From NCBI RefSeq assembly GCF_007483685.1, contig NZ_VMKN01000001.1:2595549-2659548 (forward strand): 64,000 nucleotides of DNA. Direction: 5' to 3'. Under the pieces are notes generated by a model. That model had not been told where the DNA came from, searched no databases, and saw only the letters and a program-made list of their open reading frames with translations. Shown here one piece after another: positions 1-8,499 of the stretch. The first letter of the stretch is position 1. Each line of letters begins with the position of its first letter. Made by a program: the position numbers and the translations under genes. This stretch comes from Litoribacter populi (lineage in GTDB: Bacteria > Bacteroidota > Bacteroidia > Cytophagales > Cyclobacteriaceae).

Positions 1-857
1 ATTCCTGAATCAAGTGCAAACCCTATCGTCAGAATGATTGAATCCTGATTTGGCAATCCTTTTTTACCGGGAATCCCTCTATATCCTATTCCGGTAATAA
101 GTGGTCCATATAAAATTTGTCCGCCAAAATCAAGCTGCATAAATGTGCCTTGCTGTTTATAATTTGCCAACAACAGAAAGCTGTTTTCAGTTGATGACCC
201 ATAACTTGGGGAAAGTGGGAAATTTAGGCCGGTGTGAACACTGTATTTTATAGGTAACTTTCCACCTTCTAAATCAGGATAAAAGGACAAAGAGGGACGG
301 TTAAGGTGGTGTGCAGATAGACCCATCCAAAAATTCTCTCCACTCAATAACCCCCCAAAGGACAAATCAACATATCCATAAGAATCCCGGCCGGGCTGGA
401 CATCACCTGAATTGGCAGCAATGGAACGGTTAATCAAATCTACCTGATCCCCAAACAACAACTCATCTAACATCACATTTCTCCTGACATAACTTGCCTG
501 ACTTCCAAATCTGAGATCCACTGATTCAGATAAACTCAAATTATAACTATAAAGAAAAGCTAAGTCAGTGGTTTGGATATTCCAATTTGACTCTTGAAAG
601 CTCGTAACAGATACCCCGTACCCGCTTTTGATATCCGGGTTATAGTAATCCACATAAGCGCTGTATGAATTAAAATCAAAATCCAATCCCGGCCATTGCT
701 TCCGGTAATTCAGGCCTACTCTGAGCATATCGGTTGCTCCAGTCATAGCAGGGTTCAAATATAAAGGGGCTGCATAAAACTGGGAGTAATGAAAATCCTG
801 TGCTTTTGCTACAGATACAGAACCGATTAATATTATCAACAAAATCAATCTAGCCAT
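1..857 (-). CDS. PorP/SprF family type IX secretion membrane protein, C-terminus cut by window edge
   Basis: Reading the minus strand from the ATG at 857 gives a signal peptide (MARLILLIILIGSVSVAKAQ) followed by DFHYSQFYAAPLYLNPAMTG, the N-terminal hallmark of PorP/SprF outer membrane proteins of Bacteroidota, then an open frame to the window edge with about 285 residues visible. Family members (about 300-330 aa) are beta-barrel proteins that assist T9SS secretion or attachment of a partner surface protein. The start codon overlaps the stop of the large surface protein at 857-3874 (TAATG), so the two are translationally coupled. The usual pairing of PorP/SprF with a CHU_C-type protein supports the assignment. 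Only the last residues are missing. Confidence 0.9.
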   Translation of the reverse strand, partial: MARLILLIILIGSVSVAKAQDFHYSQFYAAPLYLNPAMTGATDMLRVGLNYRKQWPGLDFDFNSYSAYVDYYNPDIKSGYGVSVTSFQESNWNIQTTDLAFLYSYNLSLSESVDLRFGSQASYVRRNVMLDELLFGDQVDLINRSIAANSGDVQPGRDSYGYVDLSFGGLLSGENFWMGLSAHHLNRPSLSFYPDLEGGKLPIKYSVHTGLNFPLSPSYGSSTENSFLLLANYKQQGTFMQLDFGGQILYGPLITGIGYRGIPGKKGLPNQDSIILTIGFALDSG

Positions 858-3800
858 TATTTCAAAAGTAAAAAGACCCCGGTCTTTGTCACCTCCCGGT
901 CATCCAATGTGGTAAATCTTAATTTATATACATAGTTACCGGGAATGGCAAGCTGCCCTTTAGTAAAGCCATCCCAACCTGGAGAATCCAATTTAGTGGT
1001 ATGGAATACCAATTCTCCCCATTTGTTCTGCACCCAGAATTCAATAGTCTTGAAATATAAGAATTTGGGGAAAAAGTAATCGTTCAATCCATCGCCATTA
1101 GGGGTGAACGCTTCGGGAATGACTAAATAATAATCCCAAACCTCTATTACCTGTTTTTGTACGGTCTGGCAACCGTATTTATCAGTAACTATCAAAGTAA
1201 TGGTGTATTGACCCTCTGCTGTATAGGTATGAGTGGGGTTTTCCTCAAAACTCACACTTCCATCTCCAAAATCCCAGTAAAACTCTACAATAGGACCATT
1301 AGACTGGTTTACAAAATTGATTTGTTTGTTAATAAGAAAAGACTGGTACAGATCAAATTCTGCTGATTCGATCCCAATATCCATTGTGACGGTAAATTCC
1401 TCAACAGAGAAAATTTGTGAAACCATACAACCTTTTGCATCACTTACTTGGAAAGTATATTCCCCTGAAAGGGAGGATGAGAAACTATATCCATTATTTG
1501 AGATGATTCCCCCGGACCATTCAATACTATAAGGCGGGACCCCACCATCAATTTTTAATTCAATAATTTCATTTATCAGCCTTGGTTCACAACTAATTTG
1601 GGTGCTTCTCTCCCAACTTACTTCAAGTGATGGGGTTTCATTTATTTTTAAATCAACATCAAGAACACCGAAACAACCATTTGCATCATATACTTCTACA
1701 TTATAGTCCCCCCTTCCCTGACCTACCAACAAACGGCCGGTGTCAGGTAAAACATTTCCATTTTTGGTCCATACATATTCATAACCTCCTGCACCTCCAC
1801 TTGCTTCCACCTCAATTGACCCTGTTCCTCTTTCATAACAGATCAGTTCTGTATAATCAATCAGGTGAAGCTGTAAGGCCTCAGGCGCTTTAAGCTCAAA
1901 TGAACTTACATTAATACAGCCTGCCTGATCCTCTACCGAAAGCTCATAAATCCCGGACTTTAAACCGTTGATTTCAAGTTCATCTGAACTAAACCCTTCA
2001 GGGCCTGTCCAAGAATATTGGTAATCCCCCGATCCACCTGTAATGCGGATGCTTATCCACCCATCCTCCATTCCGGAGCAGGAAACCCCATACCCATTAT
2101 AATCACTTATATTTTCATTTATTTCAAGTGGAGGAGTTACTGTTACTCTATGAAAAATGGGATCGGAATCACAAGAATTCTCTCCTGATGTCTGTCCAAT
2201 AATTTCAAAAACGACATCTATGGGGTGTGGGGAATTGTTTGTAAGCATTTGTGCAGGCATATCACCAATCCCTTCGGAAACCAAGCCACCAATACCTGCA
2301 GCGGCGGCATTGGCTCTCCATACAAATTCAGTTCCTTCCAATTGGGAAGCAAAAAACACCCCTTCCATAAAGTTTCCTGAGCAGATCTCTTGATCGGCGA
2401 GTGATGGCGTAATTCTTGGCTTGGGCAAAACTGTTATGGTAATTAGGAACTCATCGCCCTCGCAAATATCGAGCAATGGAATTGCACTGTAAACAATGGA
2501 TTTGGGCTCCGTTCCCTCATGCGAAAGAGTTTGGTGAAAGGGCCTAAAATCCTGGGGAACAGTAACACCTTGGAGCCCTTCATCCTCCTGGACCCTCCAG
2601 TTGAACAAAGCTCCTTCAAGGTGTTCAGAAGGTTCGAAACTTACCGATTCTCCACTACAAATGATGAAATTTTGATGAGTGACCCTAGGTTTGGGTAATA
2701 CTGTAACTGTATAATTCACCGGCTCAGGAATACAGGTTTCGCTATCATAAGGAACCAAACTTGCTTCAAAAACAAGTTCTACAGGCCAATCAGATTGATG
2801 GGTCAATACTTGAGCGGGAATTTCCGAGGCACCATCCTGCTGCACATCCGCGATATTCCCTGAAACCAGCCTCCATGATAAGTCACCCGGAACAGAAGGA
2901 ATAAAATTAACCATCTCCATGTAACCTTCAGAACAGATAACCTGATCCGGGATTGAAACATCTATGACCGGCAGTTGCTTGACTTCTATTATAAATTCTT
3001 CCTCTACATAACAATTGATATCCAGATCTATCAATTTAAAGAAATATGATGTGGTTATCTGGGGGTTAACGGTTATGTTTCTTGAATCAGCATCAGAAAG
3101 GTACTCCTCATTATCTGAGGTCCATAGGAATTTGTAATTTCCATTTGCAGGATAAATTTCCGGATTAATGGTAATAGGATCATATGGGCATGTTTCCAAA
3201 GGTTCACCCACTATTATTTCCGGCAATGGATTGACTTTCTGAATCGCATGGGACATTTTTGTACCACAAATATTACTGATCAGTAGCGTGATATTATATT
3301 CCCCGGGTGTGTCATAAAAAATAGGCCCCGGGTAAGCATCATAAGAATACGAGGGGCTGCCACCTTCAAAACTCCAAATATACCAAATATCCTCCCCTTC
3401 ACAGTCGGTCACCTCGGCATAAGGGAATATTTCACCTGGGCCGCAGAGATCCGTAATACCAAGGACTTCAGAAGTAGGACTCGAGATGGATCTTGCCAGC
3501 TTGGTTTTGGTGAATGTTCCACATTCTGTATAATAGGTTAGGGTGATTTCATACTTTCCGGAATTGATCAAGTGGAAATGGGTCGGATTGGACCTGCTGT
3601 CTCTTCCGTGGATGAATTCCCAATCCGGACCGGGACCGCATGACCCTTCCACATAAGCGGCAGACCACTCAAAGTATTGCACAGGACAGGTAGGAGCAGT
3701 TTCATCTGTTGCTACAAAAAAGAAAGGAGCACAGCCATCATAGTAATCAAGGCTAAAATCCACTTCAAAATCAGCCCAACCTTCCCTATTGAAATTTTCA

Positions 3801-3874
3801 ATTGGTGGCAACGCTAGTCCTAAAGATTTTTCTACAACAAAAAATAATAAGAATATGAGTATTGCGCGCGCCAT
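857..3874 (-). CDS. PKD/SprB-repeat surface protein with T9SS type B (gliding motility-associated) C-terminal domain
   Basis: 1005 aa secreted protein. A signal peptide is visible at residues 1-20. The body has PKD-like repeats (for example YWDFGDGSVSFEENPTHTYT near 880-900) and SprB-like repeats (YQYSWTGPEGFSS, YEYVWTKNG). The last 90 residues form the type B T9SS sorting domain, starting at VIPEAFTPNGDGLNDYF and ending GNYVYKLRFTT..GVFLLLK. Such proteins are exported by T9SS and often act as adhesins or gliding-related filaments. It sits directly upstream of a PorP/SprF gene, overlapping by one base, the usual operon for type B substrates. Specific ligand unknown. Confidence 0.92.
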   Translation of the reverse strand: MARAILIFLLFFVVEKSLGLALPPIENFNREGWADFEVDFSLDYYDGCAPFFFVATDETAPTCPVQYFEWSAAYVEGSCGPGPDWEFIHGRDSRSNPTHFHLINSGKYEITLTYYTECGTFTKTKLARSISSPTSEVLGITDLCGPGEIFPYAEVTDCEGEDIWYIWSFEGGSPSYSYDAYPGPIFYDTPGEYNITLLISNICGTKMSHAIQKVNPLPEIIVGEPLETCPYDPITINPEIYPANGNYKFLWTSDNEEYLSDADSRNITVNPQITTSYFFKLIDLDINCYVEEEFIIEVKQLPVIDVSIPDQVICSEGYMEMVNFIPSVPGDLSWRLVSGNIADVQQDGASEIPAQVLTHQSDWPVELVFEASLVPYDSETCIPEPVNYTVTVLPKPRVTHQNFIICSGESVSFEPSEHLEGALFNWRVQEDEGLQGVTVPQDFRPFHQTLSHEGTEPKSIVYSAIPLLDICEGDEFLITITVLPKPRITPSLADQEICSGNFMEGVFFASQLEGTEFVWRANAAAAGIGGLVSEGIGDMPAQMLTNNSPHPIDVVFEIIGQTSGENSCDSDPIFHRVTVTPPLEINENISDYNGYGVSCSGMEDGWISIRITGGSGDYQYSWTGPEGFSSDELEINGLKSGIYELSVEDQAGCINVSSFELKAPEALQLHLIDYTELICYERGTGSIEVEASGGAGGYEYVWTKNGNVLPDTGRLLVGQGRGDYNVEVYDANGCFGVLDVDLKINETPSLEVSWERSTQISCEPRLINEIIELKIDGGVPPYSIEWSGGIISNNGYSFSSSLSGEYTFQVSDAKGCMVSQIFSVEEFTVTMDIGIESAEFDLYQSFLINKQINFVNQSNGPIVEFYWDFGDGSVSFEENPTHTYTAEGQYTITLIVTDKYGCQTVQKQVIEVWDYYLVIPEAFTPNGDGLNDYFFPKFLYFKTIEFWVQNKWGELVFHTTKLDSPGWDGFTKGQLAIPGNYVYKLRFTTLDDREVTKTGVFLLLK

Positions 3875-4040
3875 TTAAATAAGGTAAACAAAGGGAAAAA
3901 CCAGTATTCTCATTATTTTACATTTAAAAGATTCAGCAATATATTACCTTGTATAATTTTTCAAACATCCAAATAAGAATATTTTTCACCAAAGTTGTAC
4001 AAAACAATTTTGTTAATAGAAAAGTAGTTTTATTACACTT

Positions 4041-4072
4041 AAAAAAACCAGCCCGGAATCCAGACTGGCTTT
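4041..4072 (-). terminator. rho-independent terminator
   Basis: On the minus strand a stem AGCCAG...CTGGTT (4065-4070 with 4046-4051, one G-T pair) is followed by a run of seven T (4047-4041). It lies 60 bases past the stop of the small membrane gene at 4133-4336 and would end that transcript before the surface-protein operon. Confidence 0.6.
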
Positions 4073-4082
4073 AACTCAACTT

Positions 4083-4136
4083 TACTTCGTACTTCCAACT
4101 TCGTACCTCGTACTTAACCTCGTACCTCGTACTTAA
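4083..4136. repeat. degenerate CGTACTT/CGTACCT word repeat
   Basis: Six overlapping variants of the words CGTACTT and CGTACCT occur in 54 bases, reaching into the stop codon of the gene at 4133. The rest of 3875-4132 is AT-rich, holds the terminator above and no gene. Confidence 0.6.
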
Positions 4137-4336
4137 TCAGTTGTAACCTGACTCACTGCCGCCAGTACCGATCCCGCCACCACCGCGTATCCTGCTGCTG
4201 TAATGATCGCGGCAGGAAGGGCAACTGGCGCAGCCAACAGGGTTCCCCCTGCTGCTGCCAGCATCATTCCGGCATATTGCAGCCTCTTGAAAAACGGCGG
4301 CGTGGGCGCCTGCCATCTGTTTTGGATTTCGTTCAT
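4133..4336 (-). CDS. small hydrophobic protein, holin-like in shape
   Basis: 67 aa. Residues 1-20 are polar (MNEIQNRWQAPTPPFFKRLQ) and are followed by two Ala/Gly-rich hydrophobic stretches (about 21-40 and 41-62), suggesting a small double-pass inner membrane protein. Unrecognised family. It is the last member of a same-strand run with the DUF5675 and coiled-coil membrane genes, though 569 bases of repeat DNA separate it from 4906. The order DUF5675, small membrane protein, small membrane protein resembles a phage lysis cassette, but that is inference from shape only. Confidence 0.55.
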   Translation of the reverse strand: MNEIQNRWQAPTPPFFKRLQYAGMMLAAAGGTLLAAPVALPAAIITAAGYAVVAGSVLAAVSQVTTD

Positions 4337-4369
4337 TATGTTTATGGTCTAAAATTTAAGATTACGTTG

Positions 4370-4905
4370 TTGTCATGGTTGTCCGCTGTTCCGATGCTGC
4401 GCATCGGAATTCGCCGTTGTCATGGTTGTCGTGGTTGTCAGATGGAGCATCTCAGCCGGCCATTGTAGCAATTTTTGCCTTTCCGGATTTTTAAATGCTC
4501 AGTGCTCAGTGCTCCGTGCTCAGCGCTCAGAACCACCGTTGTGCGTATGTCTCCGACTTTTTGTTGTCCGCTCTTCCGACGCTGGGCATCGGAACCCGCC
4601 GTTGTCATTGTTATCGTGGTTGTCAGATCCAGCATCAAACGGGACCATTTTTGGCATTCCGGATTTTTAAATGCTCAGTGCACAGTGCTCCCGTTCTCAA
4701 TGCTCCACTCCGCTTCGCTGCGGTTCCCGATTCCCCCCGATATAGCTATCAGGACTGCTCGGGACTATGCGAGAAGACGGCATGTAGTACAGTGACCAGC
4801 GATGCGTCCTCAGTGCCCAGTCCTTTCCGTACATAGAACAATGACAACCCTGACAACAACCCGGGGAGGCGAAGCCGACCCACGGGTGGACAACCCTGAC
4901 AACTA
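4370..4905. repeat. intergenic word repeats, including an imperfect ~180-bp tandem duplication
   Basis: Two imperfect copies follow each other: TTGTCCGCT.TTCCGA.GCTG.GCATCGGAA..CGCCGTTGTCAT at about 4376 and 4562, then TTCCGGATTTTTAAATGCTCAGTGC at about 4481 and 4657. Between them are the words CAGTGCTC and GTTGTC in many variants, and a hairpin TCCGATGC-TGC-GCATCGGA at 4391-4409. Several overlapping open frames on both strands are by-products of this repetition. No gene is supported here. Confidence 0.7.
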
Positions 4906-5142
4906 CTAACTCACCTTCTCTAACACCTGCACCCGCTTCCTCAGCATACCCAGCTGCGTCACCAGCATGGACTTCATCACCAGCTGCTCACCCTGCAGGC
5001 TGTGCATACCGGTTTTCAGCTCAGCAAGCTCACTCTTCAATTCCCGTAGGTCCTGGACAAGGTACCTGAGCAGGAAACCGGAGATGGAAAGGAGGACTGT
5101 GACCAGTCCCCCCACTCCCACTAAATAAATTCCTCCGTCCAT
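4906..5142 (-). CDS. single-pass membrane protein with coiled coil
   Basis: 78 aa. One hydrophobic segment (about 6-27, YLVGVGGLVTVLLSISGFLL) is followed by a heptad-rich coiled coil (LRELKSELAELKTGMHSLQGE...LRKRVQVLEKV). The architecture resembles XhlA/hemolysin-type phage accessory proteins, but no family was recognised. Its start overlaps the DUF5675 gene by 22 bases, so the two are co-translated. Probably an inner membrane protein working with its DUF5675 neighbour. Confidence 0.65.
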   Translation of the reverse strand: MDGGIYLVGVGGLVTVLLSISGFLLRYLVQDLRELKSELAELKTGMHSLQGEQLVMKSMLVTQLGMLRKRVQVLEKVS

Positions 5143-5576
5143 AGCAGTTCTGTTACAGCTAGGTTTAGGGCAAGATCCGCATCGCTGAAGATTTCCAGCT
5201 TGACTTCCTCTCCAGCATCCAAGGCCTCGTACACCATATCCCGAAACAGGTAGGTTGCATTCCGGGAAAAGTTACCTTTCCCCTCGCCTGTATGGTTCGT
5301 CACCGGGGCAATGCAGCCTCTCAGCTCCTTCAGCGCATCATTGGCAGGATGGAAAAGGATTCCAGACCTGTCTTTCACCCCTTTTACCAGCAGGTGCCAG
5401 CCGTATCGCTCGGAATACCGCTTCTCCAACCCATAGACACCCTCCGGAATACAGGACTCATTCCGCCTGTTGTTTCTGTAGGGCAGCTCTATGGTTTTGG
5501 CCACCTCGATCCCATTGTGGGTGATAAACCCGTTGGTGCCATTGGGCCAGTACTCCCTGTTCAATAAGAGCTTCAT
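5121..5576 (-). CDS. DUF5675 family protein
   Basis: 151 aa. It matches the DUF5675 pattern: MKLLLNREYWPNGTNGFITH near the start, then ETIELPYRNN-type, SCIPEGVYGLEKR, RSGILFHPAN and GCIAPVT motifs. The conserved His/Cys-like core (HPAN..LRGCI) recalls small peptidoglycan-active folds, but the biochemical role is not established. Overlaps the upstream gene by 4 bases (ATGA) and the downstream gene by 22, so it is the centre of a tightly coupled operon. Confidence 0.8.
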   Translation of the reverse strand: MKLLLNREYWPNGTNGFITHNGIEVAKTIELPYRNNRRNESCIPEGVYGLEKRYSERYGWHLLVKGVKDRSGILFHPANDALKELRGCIAPVTNHTGEGKGNFSRNATYLFRDMVYEALDAGEEVKLEIFSDADLALNLAVTELLWTEEFI

Positions 5577-6328
5577 GGAGTATCGATTTTTTCGGTCAAT
5601 ATGATTGTACCGGCGTTGTACCCACTGTCATTCATGGGAAACTCCTCCCCATTGACCGTCTGGAAAAATTCAATGCCGAGCACAAACACCCTGTGATTGA
5701 ATTCCAATGGCACCTTGTTAAGCTCCAGGGTCAGTTCAGGGGAACTCGCCCGCACGCTCAACATTTCCGACTCCACTTTCTCCAGGTTGAAATCGGCCAA
5801 TTCAAGATCAATGGCACCTCCCATGAGGTAGATCCTGTAATTGGTGGTGCCGGAGGGTGCCATCAGATAACTCGCGGGATGAAATGCCGGAAGGCTGATC
5901 GCCAGGGTTTCCCCAGTATTGGTGATGACCACGTGCTTTTTCAACACAGATGTAAGGTTGGCTCCGGCATTGAGCTGCAATCCCTTTAACAGGTCCCAAT
6001 TGCCCTCAGTCACCTTTCTTTCTCCCCTGGTGTTTACAGGATCGCTTTTCACCACCTTCACCATCGCATGCTGAAGCCTCCTGTGTAGCCTGGAATCGGT
6101 AGAGGAGATGATTGCCGGCCTGATGCTGTTCTTGAGCAGCTTGACGGCCGAGGCCGCTTCGGCAAACTCCCGCATATTCTCCCTCGTACGGGCATACTTG
6201 GGATCATTCATGATCCGCTCCTTGGTGACCCCGCCTTTTTCGCGGACCATAAAACCGTCTTTGTTTTTGTAAAATGTAAGTTTTCCTATATTGCCGGTGA
6301 AACTCACAAAACTCGCTTGTTGTCCCAT
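5573..6328 (-). CDS. Bacteroidota conserved protein, paralogue of 6455-7192
   Basis: 251 aa. The N-terminus (GNIGKLTFYKNKDGFMVREK, GGVTKERIMNDPKYARTREN) is shared with the next gene upstream (GNMGGINYYKTAKGYYARKK, GGVSKSRIMKDPNYEHTRRN), followed by a helical stretch with NSIRPAI and SRLHRRLQ and a beta-rich C-terminal half. Related N-termini are common in Bacteroidota next to DUF6266-like genes; function unknown. No signal peptide. First gene of the coupled set 6328 to 4906, with 126 bases between it and its paralogue. Confidence 0.75.
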   Translation of the reverse strand: MGQQASFVSFTGNIGKLTFYKNKDGFMVREKGGVTKERIMNDPKYARTRENMREFAEAASAVKLLKNSIRPAIISSTDSRLHRRLQHAMVKVVKSDPVNTRGERKVTEGNWDLLKGLQLNAGANLTSVLKKHVVITNTGETLAISLPAFHPASYLMAPSGTTNYRIYLMGGAIDLELADFNLEKVESEMLSVRASSPELTLELNKVPLEFNHRVFVLGIEFFQTVNGEEFPMNDSGYNAGTIILTEKIDTP

Positions 6329-6454
6329 ATTTTATTGGTTTTAAATGTTAAACATGTCCAAATATCAATTGTAAAACATTGATTAACAAACAATTATGCG
6401 GTTACAGCGGATTCTGCGCATTTTGCGGTCAGTGCGGAAATACAGGCATTAATA

Positions 6455-7192
6455 TTATTCCACCCTGACCACCTTGGCGCCTTTGTACATCGTGGAGCAA
6501 TAGGGGTAATATGTTCCAGCCATCCACTGATAATATTCAATACTGAATATGTATAGCCTGCGCGTGCCGGGGATATCCTGTTTATCCACCACGAGTTCTC
6601 CCCCCTGGAGTGTGGTCCCCATCTCAAACTGTCTGGACAGTTCGACCTGGGAGTCGTTTCCCCTGCCTTCCACGTCCACCGTTACCACGTTCAGAAAAAG
6701 GCTGAGGTGAGTGGCGTTGGCCGGAAACTCAAACTTCTCAAAATCCGTTTGGCTCCACGAAAACCTCAACTCTGAGGTGGTTTCCTCCACACGGATCTCG
6801 GGCGACCATAGTTTCCAGAACTTTCGATCCTTGTTCAGCTCCAGACCTTCCAATAAACTCCAGTCCCCATTCCCGGGTTTCCTGCTCCCGGGAGGATGCA
6901 CAGGATCGGTTTTCGTGATTTTCAGCAGCAGGGTGAAAAACCTCTTGCTAAAGGTGCTGTCAGCACTCCTTTGAATCAGGGGCAGGAACAGGTTTCTGAT
7001 CCTTTTCCCTTCCCCAGCTGCCAGCTTGAATTCCTCCATGTTTCTACGGGTATGCTCATAGTTGGGATCCTTCATGATCCGGGACTTGCTTACCCCTCCT
7101 TTTTTCCGGGCATAATATCCCTTGGCGGTTTTATAATAATTGATACCACCCATATTGCCTTCAAAAAATAATAATCCACTTTGCTTTGCCAT
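6455..7192 (-). CDS. Bacteroidota conserved protein, paralogue of 5573-6328
   Basis: 245 aa. Same plan as the protein at 5573-6328: N-terminal glycine/aromatic motif, GGVSKSRIMKDPNYEHTRRNM, a helical region containing LFLPLIQRSADSTFSKRFF and KITKTDPVHPPGSRKPGNGDW, then a beta-rich C-terminal domain. The two copies share clear motifs but have diverged, indicating an old tandem duplication. No signal sequence or catalytic motif visible. Function unknown. Confidence 0.75.
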   Translation of the reverse strand: MAKQSGLLFFEGNMGGINYYKTAKGYYARKKGGVSKSRIMKDPNYEHTRRNMEEFKLAAGEGKRIRNLFLPLIQRSADSTFSKRFFTLLLKITKTDPVHPPGSRKPGNGDWSLLEGLELNKDRKFWKLWSPEIRVEETTSELRFSWSQTDFEKFEFPANATHLSLFLNVVTVDVEGRGNDSQVELSRQFEMGTTLQGGELVVDKQDIPGTRRLYIFSIEYYQWMAGTYYPYCSTMYKGAKVVRVE

Positions 7193-7224
7193 AGTTGTTT
7201 TCGTTATAGTTATAAAAAATTAAT

Positions 7225-7335
7225 TATTAAATGTTTAATTGTTCAAGGTTCACTGTTTAGGGTTCATAACTCTGAACTGTGAACAATGAACCGTTAACCG
7301 TGAACACGTTAAGCCTTAAACCATAAACCTTAACC
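7225..7335. repeat. GTTCA/GTGAAC and TAAACCTTAA word repeats
   Basis: The spacer holds variants of GTTCAAGGTTCA, GTGAACAATGAACC and TAAACCTTAACC, in both orientations, filling almost the whole gap between two genes. No promoter or gene stands out inside it. Confidence 0.6.
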
Positions 7336-7336
7336 C

Positions 7337-7987
7337 TTATACCCTCCCCACATACACACTGTCCGAAAGGTCCCGGGTTTTGTTTTTGGCCAGAGGTCTG
7401 GAAAAGGAAATGTAGGCCTCAAGTTTCCCTACATGCAGATCGTGCCTGTAAATGGAGACAAGCTGTTGCTTTTCCCATCTGAAATTGCCCTCCAGGACAA
7501 AAAACACGGCTTTGTCCTCCACATTGTAAAGGGTCACCATGACCTGGTCATCCCGCCGGGCACTGCCAAGGTTGGAATTGTCCTCCCATTCAAAGAGGAC
7601 CTTCCCATCCCCGGCCCAGTGGACAGTGGGAGAAAGTGCGCCCGTGAGTGTTCCCCCGCTCACTTTGATCAATGATGGATCCAGCGTGCTGTCTTCAAGG
7701 CTGCCCTTAAACCCGTTTTTGATGGCCCAGCCACAGGCAAGGTGGGTGCCCGTCCGCATGCCTGTGGCCTGTTGCTGAAAACCGAATTCCACGGGAATTT
7801 TGAGCGGTTTGAAAAATTCTCCCGCAAGCCGGAATTTCCGTTGCCCATACTCCTGCAATTTGGTGGGAGGCTTTGCAGCAATTTTTTCAACATGCTTTCT
7901 TACATAGGTCACCCCCTTCACCCGGTAGTAGACCAATGATCCTTTTTTGCCCCGGTAGTGTTTTTCGGGACCTTCTGCTTTTGCCAT
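7337..7987 (-). CDS. DUF6266-like protein
   Basis: 216 aa from the ATG at 7987, which is preferred to a longer frame because MAKAEGPEKHYRGKKGSLVY matches how the family starts. The pattern is DUF6266-like: G(S/T)LVYYRVKGVTYVRK, then LQEYGQRKFRLAGEFFKPLK, then ...ATGMRTGTHLACGWAIKNGF, a KVSGGTLTGA motif and a beta-rich domain with VLFEWEDNS. Function unknown. It shares the short N-terminal glycine-Lys-Tyr theme with the two paralogues downstream, so the three may do related jobs. The 260 bases upstream hold no clear gene. Confidence 0.75.
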   Translation of the reverse strand: MAKAEGPEKHYRGKKGSLVYYRVKGVTYVRKHVEKIAAKPPTKLQEYGQRKFRLAGEFFKPLKIPVEFGFQQQATGMRTGTHLACGWAIKNGFKGSLEDSTLDPSLIKVSGGTLTGALSPTVHWAGDGKVLFEWEDNSNLGSARRDDQVMVTLYNVEDKAVFFVLEGNFRWEKQQLVSIYRHDLHVGKLEAYISFSRPLAKNKTRDLSDSVYVGRV

Positions 7988-8244
7988 TTTTTTGTTGTTA
8001 AACGTGAATAAAAAATTGAAATGAATGCCATTCCGTAAGACCCAAGGCAGCCCTATATGTCCCTTTACCCTAGTCCCGTTTTGAAATTCTTTCGGAACAG
8101 GCACGGAGCACACTCAAGCCGGCTGTTTTGCGAATCTGATGGGCCCCTGAAGCGGACCTGATCGGGAGGAGGTCGGGAGTATATAGCCCTTTGGGTCGGG
8201 GGAGATACGGCCCCACAAAAACTCCCATGACCTCCTGGATTTTT

Positions 8245-8454
8245 TTATAAATACTCTTCAATTTCCTCCACGGGTATCCCGGAAAATTTTGAAAACTCCT
8301 TGACGGTCACAAACTGGTGCTTCCCTTTTTTGTAGTATTTTTTGATCCTGCACAGCAGGTCCTGTCCATAGCGCTCACTCATGTTGGTAATCCTGAGGAT
8401 GTCATTGGCGGAAATGACGCACTTCTTCTTGATCTTTTGATTTTTCTTGTACAT
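8245..8454 (-). CDS. small helix-turn-helix-like protein
   Basis: 69 aa from the ATG at 8454; a start at 8481 would add nine hydrophobic residues. The sequence (VISANDILRITNMSERYGQD, IKKYYKKGKHQFVTVKEFSKFSGI) reads as two short helix-turn-helix-like elements, of the kind found in small Bacteroidota DNA-binding or excisionase-type proteins. No partner gene is evident. It lies between the DUF6266-like gene and the terpene synthase. Role unknown. Confidence 0.55.
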   Translation of the reverse strand: MYKKNQKIKKKCVISANDILRITNMSERYGQDLLCRIKKYYKKGKHQFVTVKEFSKFSGIPVEEIEEYL

Positions 8455-8499
8455 AAAAAGATGGGTTAAAAAGTAATACATGGATTGGCAACTTTGGGA

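Noticed and set aside
4475-4836. Overlapping 106-113 aa frames on both strands
   Set aside because: They consist of translated word repeats and match no family; the repeats explain them.
8070-8261. 63-aa minus frame overlapping the HTH-like gene
   Set aside because: Its start lies inside the end of the 8245-8454 gene and its sequence shows no conserved pattern.
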